In this document: one piece after another, positions 12,563 through 22,700 of the stretch
Layout of the letters: each line of letters opens with the position of its first letter
Position numbering within the stretch: position 1 is the first letter of the stretch
Source: Albugo candida
Taxonomy: Eukaryota > Oomycota > Peronosporomycetes > Albuginales > Albuginaceae
Length of the DNA: 64,000 nucleotides
Assembly (NCBI GenBank): GCA_905220665.1
Contig: CAJNAR010000027.1
Location: 151,365-215,364 of the forward strand
Direction of reading: 5' to 3'
The notes under the pieces: generated by a model
What the model was told of the DNA's origin: nothing
The model's database searches: none
What the model saw: only the letters and a program-made list of their open reading frames with translations
Program-made: the position numbers and the translations under genes

Positions 12563-15500
12563 TAATGACAAGTAGTTACGAAGAAAATTTGAAAGTGAGA
12601 AATTCAAGAGAGCCAAACGATCGATGCCAGATAGCCAGATTTTATTCAACAGCAATTTCGCACTGTTTTCAGCGTGAAGAGACCAATCATATATCATATT
12701 CCTTCCACGTACGACTTAAGCAACCTGATTCCACGACGACAGCACGATCAAATGGCACCTAGCTGACTAAAACCTTTTGCCCATCCTCATTCACTTTCCT
12801 TCTATGATAGCACAGAAGCACAGCAGCAGAGCAGCACAAGATTACATCGGGATCACCGCTTCTATCGTACTTTCCCTCAATACTCTTCAACTAGCAACTG
12901 CTTTTTCTGCGACAACACAATTAATCGTGGCTTAAATGCTACGCTCAGCTGGCTTCTATACAACTTTGGCTATAGAAGCGCATGATTTCTTGCACAGAGC
13001 CACAACGACATGAGTGTCGTCCCCTTGTATCACAAAGAACGTACACAGTTTCCGTTTTCAACCCTTCTATCTGCTCAATATATCACCAATCTTCTTTTGT
13101 GTATGAAAACTATGTTTAGAAAAAATGTGTCATTCCTCCCTGTTGGTGGATAGTATTTCCATAATCGCGTAGTCACTACGAAACGTGGCTCATCTATCCA
13201 CCTTTAGAGATCACACGCAATCGGATGAGTTAAAAAAAGCCCTACCATTGAGTAGTCGAGCAATAGGGTTGTCTATGGGAAAGACAGTACTGACGGCGCA
13301 TTGGTAAAGTACCGGTGGATACTGAGAGATTTTGATCAATGGAGAGAGCGACAATAGTACGTATGACAGCAGGTTGCTACGGACATGTTACAAAATTGAG
13401 AAGGGTGATATAGGAAGAATCAGCTTTAAGGACATTTATGAAAACTGATGCTGGAAGACGCAACACCATTTGGCGCTCTTATGGTAAGCGTTATATGATG
13501 TCTTCTTCACTGCATTGCTCATTATGACGTTCTTAACTTCAACCAGGAAAATGCAATTCGAGAGGTAGCCACTGATCCTCGAGCGCTGCATGAATCAGAT
13601 AGTCAGCAGCGAGAGATGTGCATCAACAAATCTTTTTGGAAGTGGATGTTGAATGCATCTATTGGCTAGTGCATGCTTCATCGTAATTTCACTTGTATGA
13701 TTGCGTACGGAATGAATGCTTGCGACAGTTCTGTTAGTCACTACATTTGCACATGATGAGATGAATGTCTAGTGTTAGTACCCATGACTCTTTGAGGTCA
13801 TGCAATGGTCAGCACGAGCATTTCCGTGCATCTCTTGCAGTGGATCATGGACGAGGCATATTTTTACGATTCAAAGTATGATACGAAATCTTTTGAATGC
13901 TTTCGTTGTTTCTACTCAAGACATGCTATATGATCGAATCCTCCAGTGAATTAGTGTTGCTCCTATCGTTGAGGCTCATATTGCTACTGTTGCAATGAGC
14001 ATGTTCAAACTCCATCCTATCGTCATCGCCATACTCTTGCGATATTGAATGCCAAGAGAATTGGACCTCGTCGGACCCTTGATCTTCATGAAAGCTTTTG
14101 CACATCCGCATCTCCATAATAGCTTCTACCGACCAAAAGCTGGATTTTAGAATTACATCTCTTTATACTGGTAAATAAGCGCCAATTTCACTTCCAAAAT
14201 TCAGCTGTACTCAAATCACCAACGATATATTTTCTTGAATTTGAGAGATAAGATAAGGAGTGCTACAAAACACCGAGGTCGATGTCTGGCGAGGCCGCAA
14301 GAAAATCATGTTGACGTTGTTAGTATGGTGCTTTTCTGAGGATGCATAGGAAGTGGTGTCTGATTGTCTGAGATAACCACTTCGTCACAGTAAGCATGCT
14401 TGCTCCACCCTGCCGATAAACGTCTCTAGACCATGAGTACGACTTGAACGATCATACAATAGGTTGACTGAGAAGTGACCACAGAGGGTCGCTATCGCAT
14501 TTCAAAGTTAAATTTTTGCAGTGCTGATTAATGTATTCTGTTAGGTTTCCGTATTTGTAGTTGGGGAAGAAAGCTCAGGCTGTTATTTTCATTGTGAGGA
14601 AATGGATGGGGGTGTATCACTCCAAATTACCGGAATTGATAGAAGCGCTGCCTACTGCGCCTTTGATATAAGTGAAGCGATGTCATTTTGATTCATAATT
14701 TCGATTATAGTAGATATTAAAATTGGTTGCTTCAAAATCAGACTGAACTTATGCTTGCAGCAACATGCGTTGATTCTGTACGGTGAACATCCGCATCCGA
14801 AAACTTTGAAGTGTGCGAATTGTATACGTTTGATTCCGTCTCTATACATTCTGCAAGTTGATTCAGACTGGGAACATTCCACGAATAACCAGTGGTAGTC
14901 GCTGGCATATATAAGCCTATTGTATCACCAATGATAGGCACATTTCTATAACTGGGAATTTCACGGACATGACTATCGAGTCGTATATATCTTGCAAGAT
15001 AATATATCCTCGCTAGATGAAAAGTCGCCACCCAGTGTCCTAATTGCGAGTTTTGAAGAAGGTGCTGGCTGTCTTGTTTCTGAATACATGAATCGATGTT
15101 TGGAGTGCCACATAAAGGTTGCAGAGAAGTTGCATTTCCACCACCTTTAGCATATAAATTGTAAGGTATCTTCACACACTAGTTTCGTGAAAAAGATGGC
15201 CAAATGTGCCATTGAGCCACATCATCAATTTTTTCTGTGCGTGGTGTCTGACATCTTTGGCAGAATCCAGTTTATTGCCATCCGATTGCTGACTACCATT
15301 TTTGACTTTCAGTGATAAACCCGACTGGGTTCCGTTCCTGCAATTACGTAATCATCGAACGTGGAAAGGCTCATTGATCCGCTCATTTATTTCGCAAGCT
15401 AGCTCTTTTAAACTACCAGAAGAGGCTCTATTTGTAATTTGCAACTGTATTTTGTATTTTACGAATGATATTGCTCTCTCCACTAAGTGCGATTCTCATC

Positions 15501-15589
15501 GTGTGATACATAATGGTCCACAATCCGAGACTCTTGTTTCCTCATCGCGCAAAGCTTCGCCCATGTCGTTTCTTTGCCAGTTTTACAAA
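12563..15589. other. gene-poor stretch, nothing recognised
   Basis: No supported gene. The longest frame is a 145-codon minus-strand reading at 14738-15175 with no recognisable domain. The plus-strand frame at 15302-15712 runs into the dihydrolipoamide dehydrogenase relic; its first 100 codons might be a decayed leader of that gene, but nothing confirms it. Confidence 0.4.
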
Positions 15590-16655
15590 TTACATACTAT
15601 AAGTCATTGGAGACGGATATGGAGGCTAGGTAGCTGCTATCAAAGCCGCCCTATTCGGAATATAAATCGTCTGAATCGAATCTCGTGGTTCACTTGGTCC
15701 ACATTGTCCTAATATCGGCACTATCCCGTCCAAAGCCTTTATCTACTCTGGATATGCTGATTGTTGTATTGGATTCGAGCTTGCTGCCGATAGACGTTTG
15801 AGTGCATATGTTACTGGGGTCGGGTACTTGAGTCATTTGTGTCCTGCTCTTGACATGAAATTAGGTCGAGAATTTGCCGAAACACTATCGAAACAAGGTT
15901 TCCAGTTCAAATTGCGACGAAAACCACCTTGACTAAAGTGACTGAAGATTGTGTGACAATTACACTCGAAGATGCGAAAAGGAAGGAATGAGGCCAGTAT
16001 GAAGCGTGATATCGTCCTGGTAGCCACTAAACGTCGACCATCTATGAATGGGCTTGGGCTGGGGGTATGGGAATTCAAACTGATGCATCAAAACGGACTC
16101 AAGCCGAGGAACATTAACAAACTGCGATCGCCAGTATGTATACGATTGGTATTGTGATTGCTGGTCCGTTATTGGCTCATAAGGCTGATGTAGAAGGATT
16201 GCAGCCTATGATATTGTGCTGGGAAAACATGGATGGGCATGTGAAATACAATGCGATTCCAGGTGTCATTTTTGCTCATACTGAAGTTGGAAGAAAAGAA
16301 AAATCAAAAAAAAAGAAGAATCTCATACCATTTTCGCAAATTTTCAATGATTGCAAGTTTTCGTCCGCGTGCAGTCGATGGGAACAGATGGATTTGTAAA
16401 AATCTTGGCGCGGAACGATAACGAAGGTGCTCTTTGGCATGCATATCACGATAAGCAATGCAGGTGAATGACGCAGGCAATGTGTGGTATGGAGTATGGT
16501 GCAGCCACTGATGACATCGCACGAACGTGTTACGCGTATCTAACGCTCAGTGAAGCGCTATAGGAAGCGTTTGATATCAAGTACGATAGACCCATTAGTG
16601 AAGCGCTATAGGAAGCGTTTGATTTCAAGTACGATAGACCCATTAAAAAATCTAT
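15590..16655 (+). pseudogene. DLD: decayed dihydrolipoamide dehydrogenase (E3)
   Basis: Segments of the E3 flavoprotein appear in order. They are the N-terminal FAD-binding VIG.G.GG.VAAIKAA and ESRGSLG, then CPNIGTIPSKA, LCPALDMKLGREFAETLSKQG, VLVAT.RRPSMNGLGL, and GIQTDASKRTQAEEH. Next come VIAGPLLAHKAD.EG, the dimer-interface GHVKYNAIPGVIFAHTEV, GTDGFVKILARNDN, MEYGAATDDIART, and a C-terminal TLSEAL. In a working enzyme the redox motif is C-x4-C; here the second cysteine is Thr (CPNIGT). About 130 residues between the redox motif and the NAD-binding region are missing, and stops and frame changes are frequent. Functional E3 reoxidises lipoamide in the mitochondrial 2-oxoacid dehydrogenases and glycine cleavage system, so an intact copy must be expected elsewhere. 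This is a dead duplicate or relic. Confidence 0.92.
16549..16644 (+). repeat. 48-bp tandem duplication within the DLD relic
   Basis: Two head-to-tail copies of a 48-bp unit lie at 16549-16596 and 16597-16644. They differ by a single base (ATATC versus TTTC context). In the DLD reading frame each encodes 16 residues of the C-terminal helix (SEAL-stop-EAFD.KYDRPI), and each carries the same in-frame TAG. Confidence 0.9.
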
Positions 16656-16659
16656 TGTT

Positions 16660-17570
16660 CTGATTGGGTATAATGATATTTTCACAGGTGTGATTGGTTT
16701 GATTATTTGCAGCACGCAACATGATTGGCTGAAATATATGGGAAATATATGGAAATGTCTTTACAGTAAGCGAAAAGCTATGCAATGTCTAAGGTTTTGA
16801 GAGAGAGAAAAGTCATAACCACACTCGTTCGACAGAGAGCAGAAGTTACTGCTGACTTCCACATTCACCATATCCGCAACGCTCTCGGAATGAGAAAACT
16901 GCGATTCCAAATGGCTGCAGGCGACATCCCGTTCCTCGAGAAGCTGATTCTTTTCCGGATAGTAGATACATTGCAAAGCGTATTTAGATGACGCCGAGTT
17001 TGCCGTGTTGATCCCAAACTGAAGAGGACACGAATCGCATCGTAAACGAACAGGATTCGCAGGAATCGTGTGCTGGTATCAAGTTTAGTAAGCACTGTCG
17101 AGCACTCAACTTGCCGTACCCACACTACGCTACATCTCAGGGAAATAGAAATATGGCATAACAATGCACTTTCTTGCGAGCTTTGTACAGATATTGCTTC
17201 TATCCGCATTTTTCGCACTCACACTGATTCTAAGCGTAAAGTGTCAATCTTAACAGAAGCTATATGTATGTGTCGCCGCATTAAGCACATGAGTGAATAG
17301 CTCATTGAATGTATTCAGATGTCGGAATTATCGTAGAATTGACAAATCACTAATTTTAGAGCACGAAATTGCTGCGTTATTGTGTGATATCCCTCTCGGC
17401 AAGTGGCACGATTAATGGCTGAGGTTCTGTTCTGAAAAGGCGTTCGGTACCGAATCAAAAAAGACTTTCAGATGTAAGCTGTAGCTAGAGTGTAATAAAA
17501 CGGACTCGATCCCGACGCGGAAACTCTCATAATAATAGAGGCGTTTGGTCAGAAGTCTATTACTTGTTAT
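16660..17570. other. spacer between DLD relic and transposon pair
   Basis: Open frames of 70-117 codons on both strands overlap each other and match nothing I recognise. No gene is called here. Confidence 0.4.
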
Positions 17571-19977
17571 AAAAAAAGGGATTATATAAAGATAGAGAGC
17601 GTTAACTAATACCCCTCCCCCCTATTTAGAGCCAATACGATCATTCCGTCTCAATTCTACCAATCACGTTATTATTATAATCGTGGAGAGTAATATCAAT
17701 AGCTTTCAATCTCAAAGGCTTAGCTGTTTACTCAGTAGATGTTCGCCTAGAGTTTGGGCAAGTTCGCTTATTATGCCGTTCCTATTTGCAGTCTTGCACT
17801 TCCGCTCTGGTTGCTGTGATGCTTCAACATGATCAAAAGGATGGGTCCCGGCGCGTTGATCGCTGCGATCCTGAAGGGAGACGACCGCGTGTACGAACTT
17901 CATGTGGTTCGTCAACTTCGAAATTTTCCGCACCATTCAAATCCACCAGTGCTGTCTTAAGCTGCTTTTGCTGATGCGGATCCATTTCTGCATGGCGACG
18001 CACAATTGATTCGATTGTGTTTCCGAACACGTGTCCCACTGGTGCAGGAGCTTGATGAAGTGGCTGCTGCAACCACCAGTGGCGGTCAAAGTCAGAAACC
18101 ACCGTTAGCGAAGTGCCGTTTGCTATCAGCGCCCGCAGCTTATGCTCGGAGGGTAGTCCCATTCACATGGAAAACGCCCCAGAACACAACGTCTGGGGAC
18201 CAGGTTGTTTGGCAAGCTGGTATTTTCCGTGCACCTAAAGCATCAACCATTCAGCACGTAGAAAATAAGGAAAGGATTGCTCTCACTTGATTTGCATTGA
18301 TTACCTTGAACAAAGCGAATGACGAAATTTTCCGAACAACCGCAGACCAGAAGTCTGCCTGCAAGCATATTAGTACCCTCAACATCTCCACACTTACTTG
18401 CCGGCTAATCTCAATTCTTTGTGCCTCCCCAGCGAGGAAAATCTACCATAAACACCGAGGAGATTGGCTGTGAATATCGCAATTCACTGTTTATTAAAGC
18501 ATGACCATAATGTGCAACTTTGCTAATCCACGCTTTCACTAAATGATATCTATGCCGTCGGAGCCACGTGGATTCGAGATAATTTATCAATGGAGGCGAC
18601 ACGCTTTCCCTCAGATTCTCCAGCGGTCCACGAAGATATCTTCGTCACCGGAATCGCACATTGACAGCCACAGCTTCCAAAACTCACTATAAGCTTCGTC
18701 TGTTTGAAAATGTGCTTTGTAATTGGTCTTCACATTCTTCTTAATATGCCAAAGGCAAATTAAGACTGAAGCATCCGGAAAGGCATGTTTTATGCCAGAA
18801 ATGAGGCGAGTTCTCGGTCACCACTTTGCGCCCGTCAATCATAGAGCTATAAAAATCAAATTGCGAAATCGTGCAAGGGTCCAGGTATAATAGGCTTAAC
18901 TCTTCTCAGAGAGGAAGCAAAACGAAAGAGACACGGTTTGATTTATCGGTGTGACGCCAACAGTGTGAAGAAGAGGCATATTGTATCTATAACCAAATGT
19001 GTACATGCAATTAGGCATATTTGGATGTCTCTGTTCAATATCTGCATATGCATACCTATTCGTCTTGTATGTCGAACCCATGATAAAGACGGAATTCGCA
19101 CGAAAGATGCGAGCTAGCGATACAGCCATGTTTGAGACAATAAACAGACACCGAAGTTTCCCATCTGCATAACCTCTAGTACACTTTCTCATCTTCTAGT
19201 AAGTCCAATAAAGATTCAATAGGTCGACGACCATTGGTGTGATCTTTCTCTCCTAGTTATTGTGCACACTTTTAGTTTTGCTTGCTAGATGCGCTCCACT
19301 AGAAAGGACTTTGACTACCTTTTGCTTGCTATTTTGTATATCCTTCCTGACAGCCAGGCAGCATGGATCAATCTGGTGAGGGTTGCAAGAACTACGCGTG
19401 GAGATGCGCCAGCTTTGGTTATATTTGCAACCATCTTCTCCTGCTCGGAATCAAGCGCTCTGTATCTCGTGTAGGCCGATGCGGCAGGAGCGGTATCATG
19501 TCCATGATGTTCGCCGTTTGTGTAACACAAGTTCCCATTTGTAACCCAAATCTGAGTGTTCTGGATCGCTGACTCGTTGAATAACAGTCTGCCATGTACA
19601 GCCGGTTTTGATCGTCGAAGTGTTATGCAGGCCGCTCTCCGATTTCCCATAGCGTCCCCCGTGCACGCATCCCAGCCAAACCTTTCGCATTTCTCCCGTT
19701 TTGCTTTTCTTTGAGCGAGAGCGACTTACAGCGTACCCGTGAAGTTAAGCGAAGGTATTGACATCACTCTCCGCGACTTCGAGTCAGGAATAGGACGCGT
19801 TTAATGGATTTTGCATTGTGGTGGATGCGCGGTGGATGTCAGCGAAGGTCATTAAAATTTAATAATAATAACGTGATTGGTAGAGTTGAGCCGGATTGAT
19901 CCTACTGGCGCTAAATGGGGGGGGGTAATAATACTTACAGGGGATGTGATTATAGGCGCTCCCAAAAAAATATACCA
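17571..19977 (-). mobile_element. Mutator-like element A (MULE), degenerate
   Basis: Terminal inverted repeats of about 110-120 bp occupy 17571-17680 and 19858-19977. They share the block around CTACCAATCACGTTATTATTAT and a C-rich tract, and both ends open with GGGA next to an A-run. The interior, read on the minus strand, carries a broken MULE transposase. The sequence left of the element ends in a run of seven A and that on the right begins with seven A, so a target-site duplication may be hidden in the homopolymer. Frame breaks make the element non-autonomous. It abuts element B, with about 15 bp between the two sets of repeats. Confidence 0.8.
17712..19700 (-). pseudogene. MULE transposase of element A, broken in several frames
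   Basis: From the N-terminus, at the high-coordinate end, the pieces are: a FAR1-type DNA-binding segment (about 19690-19500); a linker SPRVVLATLTRL (19320-19420); the RNase-H-like core with STYKTNR and MPLLHTVGV...FCFLSEKS (18896-19192); the YLESTWL...VKAW helix (18411-18602); and a SWIM-type zinc-binding tail with GLPSEHKL and DF.RHWWL (17833-18162). The final block repeats R.RDQRAGTHPFDHVEAS (17712-17936). The first catalytic Asp, normally D in D-x-TYKTN, is Gly here. About 23 extra residues, in frame, split YKTNR from YNMPLL. Transposition activity is therefore not expected. Confidence 0.8.
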
Positions 19978-20213
19978 ATTTGATAACTAAATAAAAAAGG
20001 GATCCGCTAACGACCGATCACCCCCATATTTCCATCCAATCACAGACCTCCAGTGGCTTTCCAAGGGAGTCGCGATACAGTATTTTTTGGAATACATAAT
20101 AACTCATCTTTGCCCAGTTCATAGTTGCCATCTTCTTGCCATCTTCTTGCCATCTTCTTTCCAATTTCCGATCTCCACTCATATAGGTCTTTGTCAGCCT
20201 GATCATATCAACG

Positions 20214-22341
20214 ATGAACCCCCTTGACCTTGAATCTCTTCCTGACCATCTATTTGGTACCTTGAAGGAAGCCCGTGATGCGGTTGACAAGTTGTTCCAA
20301 GATGAAGGGTATCAAATGACCATCTTGTGCACCAGACACGTTGGGAAAAAACCCTCTGGAGAGGTCAAAGGACTTGACCTAGCATGCTCTTGCAGTGGAA
20401 GACTACGGACCACTTCTTTACAACAACAACAGCGTCAACGCATACGAGGAAGTCGCGCTACCGCTTGCAAGTTTAGCTTGTTGATTCGTCGGCGTGCAGA
20501 ATTTGAATGGCCGGTAGAGCTTAACATGCATGACCACAGCCATGCAGCTTCTGTGTACCCTAAGGTCCATCCACAAGGTCGCGCACTCACAAATGAACAG
20601 CACACTGTGGTTCTTGGTATTATCCTTGATGGTCTCCCACCTGTTGTGGTAAGCATGAGAAGGCAAAATGTCTCGGTCACACCCCGTGACATTTGCAACA
20701 TCAAGCAAGCCGAGCGACGGCGTGTTTTGGCTGGACGCTCAGCACTTGCTGCCTTACTTGACAGCCTGGAAGGAATGCGTCCACTCCATACTTCACCCAG
20801 TTTGATGATGAGCGCAAGTTTACTCACCTGCTTATTGTTTCTGCATCTGCAAAAGAAATCTGTAGCTAATACAGCGCCAACAAGATCTGGCTCATTGAAT
20901 CAACGTACAAGACCAATCCCTTTGGTCTACCGCTTGCACATGTTGTTGGAGTTACCGCTACTGGCCAAAACTTCACATTTGCATACTGCATTTGCAAGTT
21001 TAGCTTGTTGATTCGTCGGCGTGCAGAATTTGAATGGCCGGTAGAGCTTAACATGCATGACCACAGCCATGCAGCTTCTGTGTACCCTAAGGTCCATCCA
21101 CAAGGTCGCGCACTCACAAATGAACAGCACACTGTGGTTCTTGGTTTTATATCCTGATGGTCTCCCGCCTGTCCGCATTGTGGCAAGCATGAGAAGGCAA
21201 AATGTCTCGGTCACACCCCGTGACATTTGCAACATCAAGCAAGCCGAGCGACGGCGTGTTTTGGCTGGACGCTCAGCACTTGCTGCCTTACTTGACAGCC
21301 TGGAAGGAATGCGTCCACTCCATACTTCACCCAGTTTGATGATGAGCGCAAGTTTACTCACCTGCTTATTGTTTCTGCATCTGCAAAAGAAATCTGTAGC
21401 TAATACAGCGCCAACAAGATCTGGCTCATTGAATCAACGTACAAGACCAATCCCTTTGGTCTACCGCTTGCACATGTTGTTGGAGTTACCGCTACTGGCC
21501 AAAACTTCACATTTGCATACTGCTTCATGTCAGCAGAAGGCGAGGACAACTACTTTTGGGCCGTGCGCCTCATCTGTGAGGTTTTCAACAGGTTCTCTCT
21601 GCCAACATCTAATACGTTTGTCACTGATCGCGAGCTGGAGCTGATGAATGCACTGGATAGAGTCTTCCCAGATGCAATTTTTTTGCTGTGTCGCTGGCAC
21701 ATCAGCAAGAATATTCTGAGCAAGCAGCGGAAAACCTTTGCATCAATGGAAGCTTTCCAGAAGCTTAACCAAGCATGGAATCTACTTGTCTCGTCAAAAA
21801 CTGCAGAGAACTACGAGACCCAGCTGGCATCAATGTGCATCGAATTCCCCCATCATGTCATGACATATCTTGAAGAGACATGGCTCATCTACAAGGACCG
21901 ATTTGTGTATTAACTCTTGCGTGGCAAGCTGCATTTTGGGAACACCACAACTTCACTAGTAGAGGGTGCACATGAAACTGGCTTCTGACAGTGGAGACAG
22001 CATGCAAGCTTGCCTGTGAGGGTTAGCTGGCATCAATTCGTCAGCAAACAGCATTGGATCGGGCTATCGCTGATTTACAATTTGGGGCAGCTTTTGCTTC
22101 TGTCATGGGCAAGATTTCTGTGACCGCATTGAAGCTGGCCTTCAAACAATACCAACAGCGACAAGTGGCAGGCGAATGCTCAGGTAGGTTGCAATCAACC
22201 CATGGCATCACCTGCAAGTATCTCCTCCGCAATTCATCTCCGCTGGCTTGCGAGGATTTCCACCAGCATTGGTGGTTGGTACAAGTTAAATTTCATCAAT
22301 CCACGTTGCAAAGCAACGTGAACAATAACACCAATTTTTGA
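20214..22341 (+). pseudogene. MULE transposase of element B with internal duplication
   Basis: The reading starts at ATG 20214 with a FAR1-type N-terminus, then the VTPRDICNIKQAERRRVLAGR linker. A frameshift follows. In the shifted frame come YFTQFDDERKFTHLL, a stop, then IWLIESTYKTN and PFGLPLAHVVGVTATGQ, and finally the well preserved block at 21527-21913 with FVTDRELELMNALDRVFPDA and CRWHISKNI. A degenerate SWIM tail follows near 22170-22300 (GI.CKYLL and DFHQHWWL). The first catalytic position is Glu instead of Asp; the TDRE aspartate and the C-x2-H motif are kept. The linker-to-core segment occurs twice, so the frame cannot be restored simply. Confidence 0.8.
20465..21523 (+). repeat. 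about 530-bp tandem duplication inside MULE B
   Basis: The segment from about 20465 to 20989 is repeated nearly identically at about 20992-21523. The offset is 527 bp at the start and 534 bp at the end. The difference is a seven-base indel near 20640/21175, where the second copy reads CCGCATTGTGG and the first GTTGTGG. Both copies share the same frame break and the TAA in the transposase frame (AAATCTGTAGCTAATAC). Confidence 0.9.
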
Positions 22342-22508
22342 AGATGAATTATTCTGTATTAAAAAATACTGTATCGCGACTCCCCTGGAAAGCCACTGGA
22401 GGCTTGTGACTGGCTGGAAATATGGTGGTGATGGGTCGTTAGCGAAAAGTGATGGGTCGTTAGCGGATCCCTTATTTTATTGCTTTCATTTAGCTTCTTT
22501 TATATTGA

Positions 22509-22700
22509 CCAATCAGAGGCCACGATGTTCATTAATTTATGAAGGGTGGGGGTGATTAACGATTCCCGTGATTTATTTTCTTTATTCTCTTATATTTGTT
22601 TAAGCCAACCAGAGGCCACAATTACCATTAGTTTATGGAGGCTAAGTGCTGATTGCAGGAAAGGTACGTGCTGAATAACGATTCCCAAACGATATTATAG
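22509..22700. repeat. degenerate direct repeat, about 97 bp apart
   Basis: CCAATCAGAGGCCAC at 22509 recurs as CCAACCAGAGGCCAC at 22606. In both places a similar T-rich lead-in precedes it, and an ATTA.TTTATG.AGG segment followed by AACGATTCCC comes after. It lies just outside the right repeat of MULE B and may be the remnant of another insertion. Confidence 0.55.

Larger units (their letters stand above)
19991..22480 (+). mobile_element. Mutator-like element B (MULE), degenerate
   Basis: Long terminal inverted repeats occupy about 19999-20088 and 22361-22472. They share GGGATCCGCTAACGACC at the ends and CCAGTGGCTTTCC...GGGAGTCGCGATACAGTATTTTTT internally (given here as two pieces). The right repeat is about 21 bp longer because GATGGGTCGTTAGCG occurs twice in it. 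The interior carries a MULE transposase in several frames on the plus strand, plus a tandem duplication of about 530 bp. I could not find a convincing target-site duplication. The repeats are unrelated in sequence to those of element A, so these are two separate families. Confidence 0.85.

Noticed and set aside
14738..15175. 145-codon minus-strand open frame
   Set aside because: No domain or signal peptide; likely chance or deeply decayed sequence.
16530..16715. Minus-strand frame with a 16-residue repeat as a repeat protein
   Set aside because: It is the antisense of the duplicated C-terminal part of the DLD relic.
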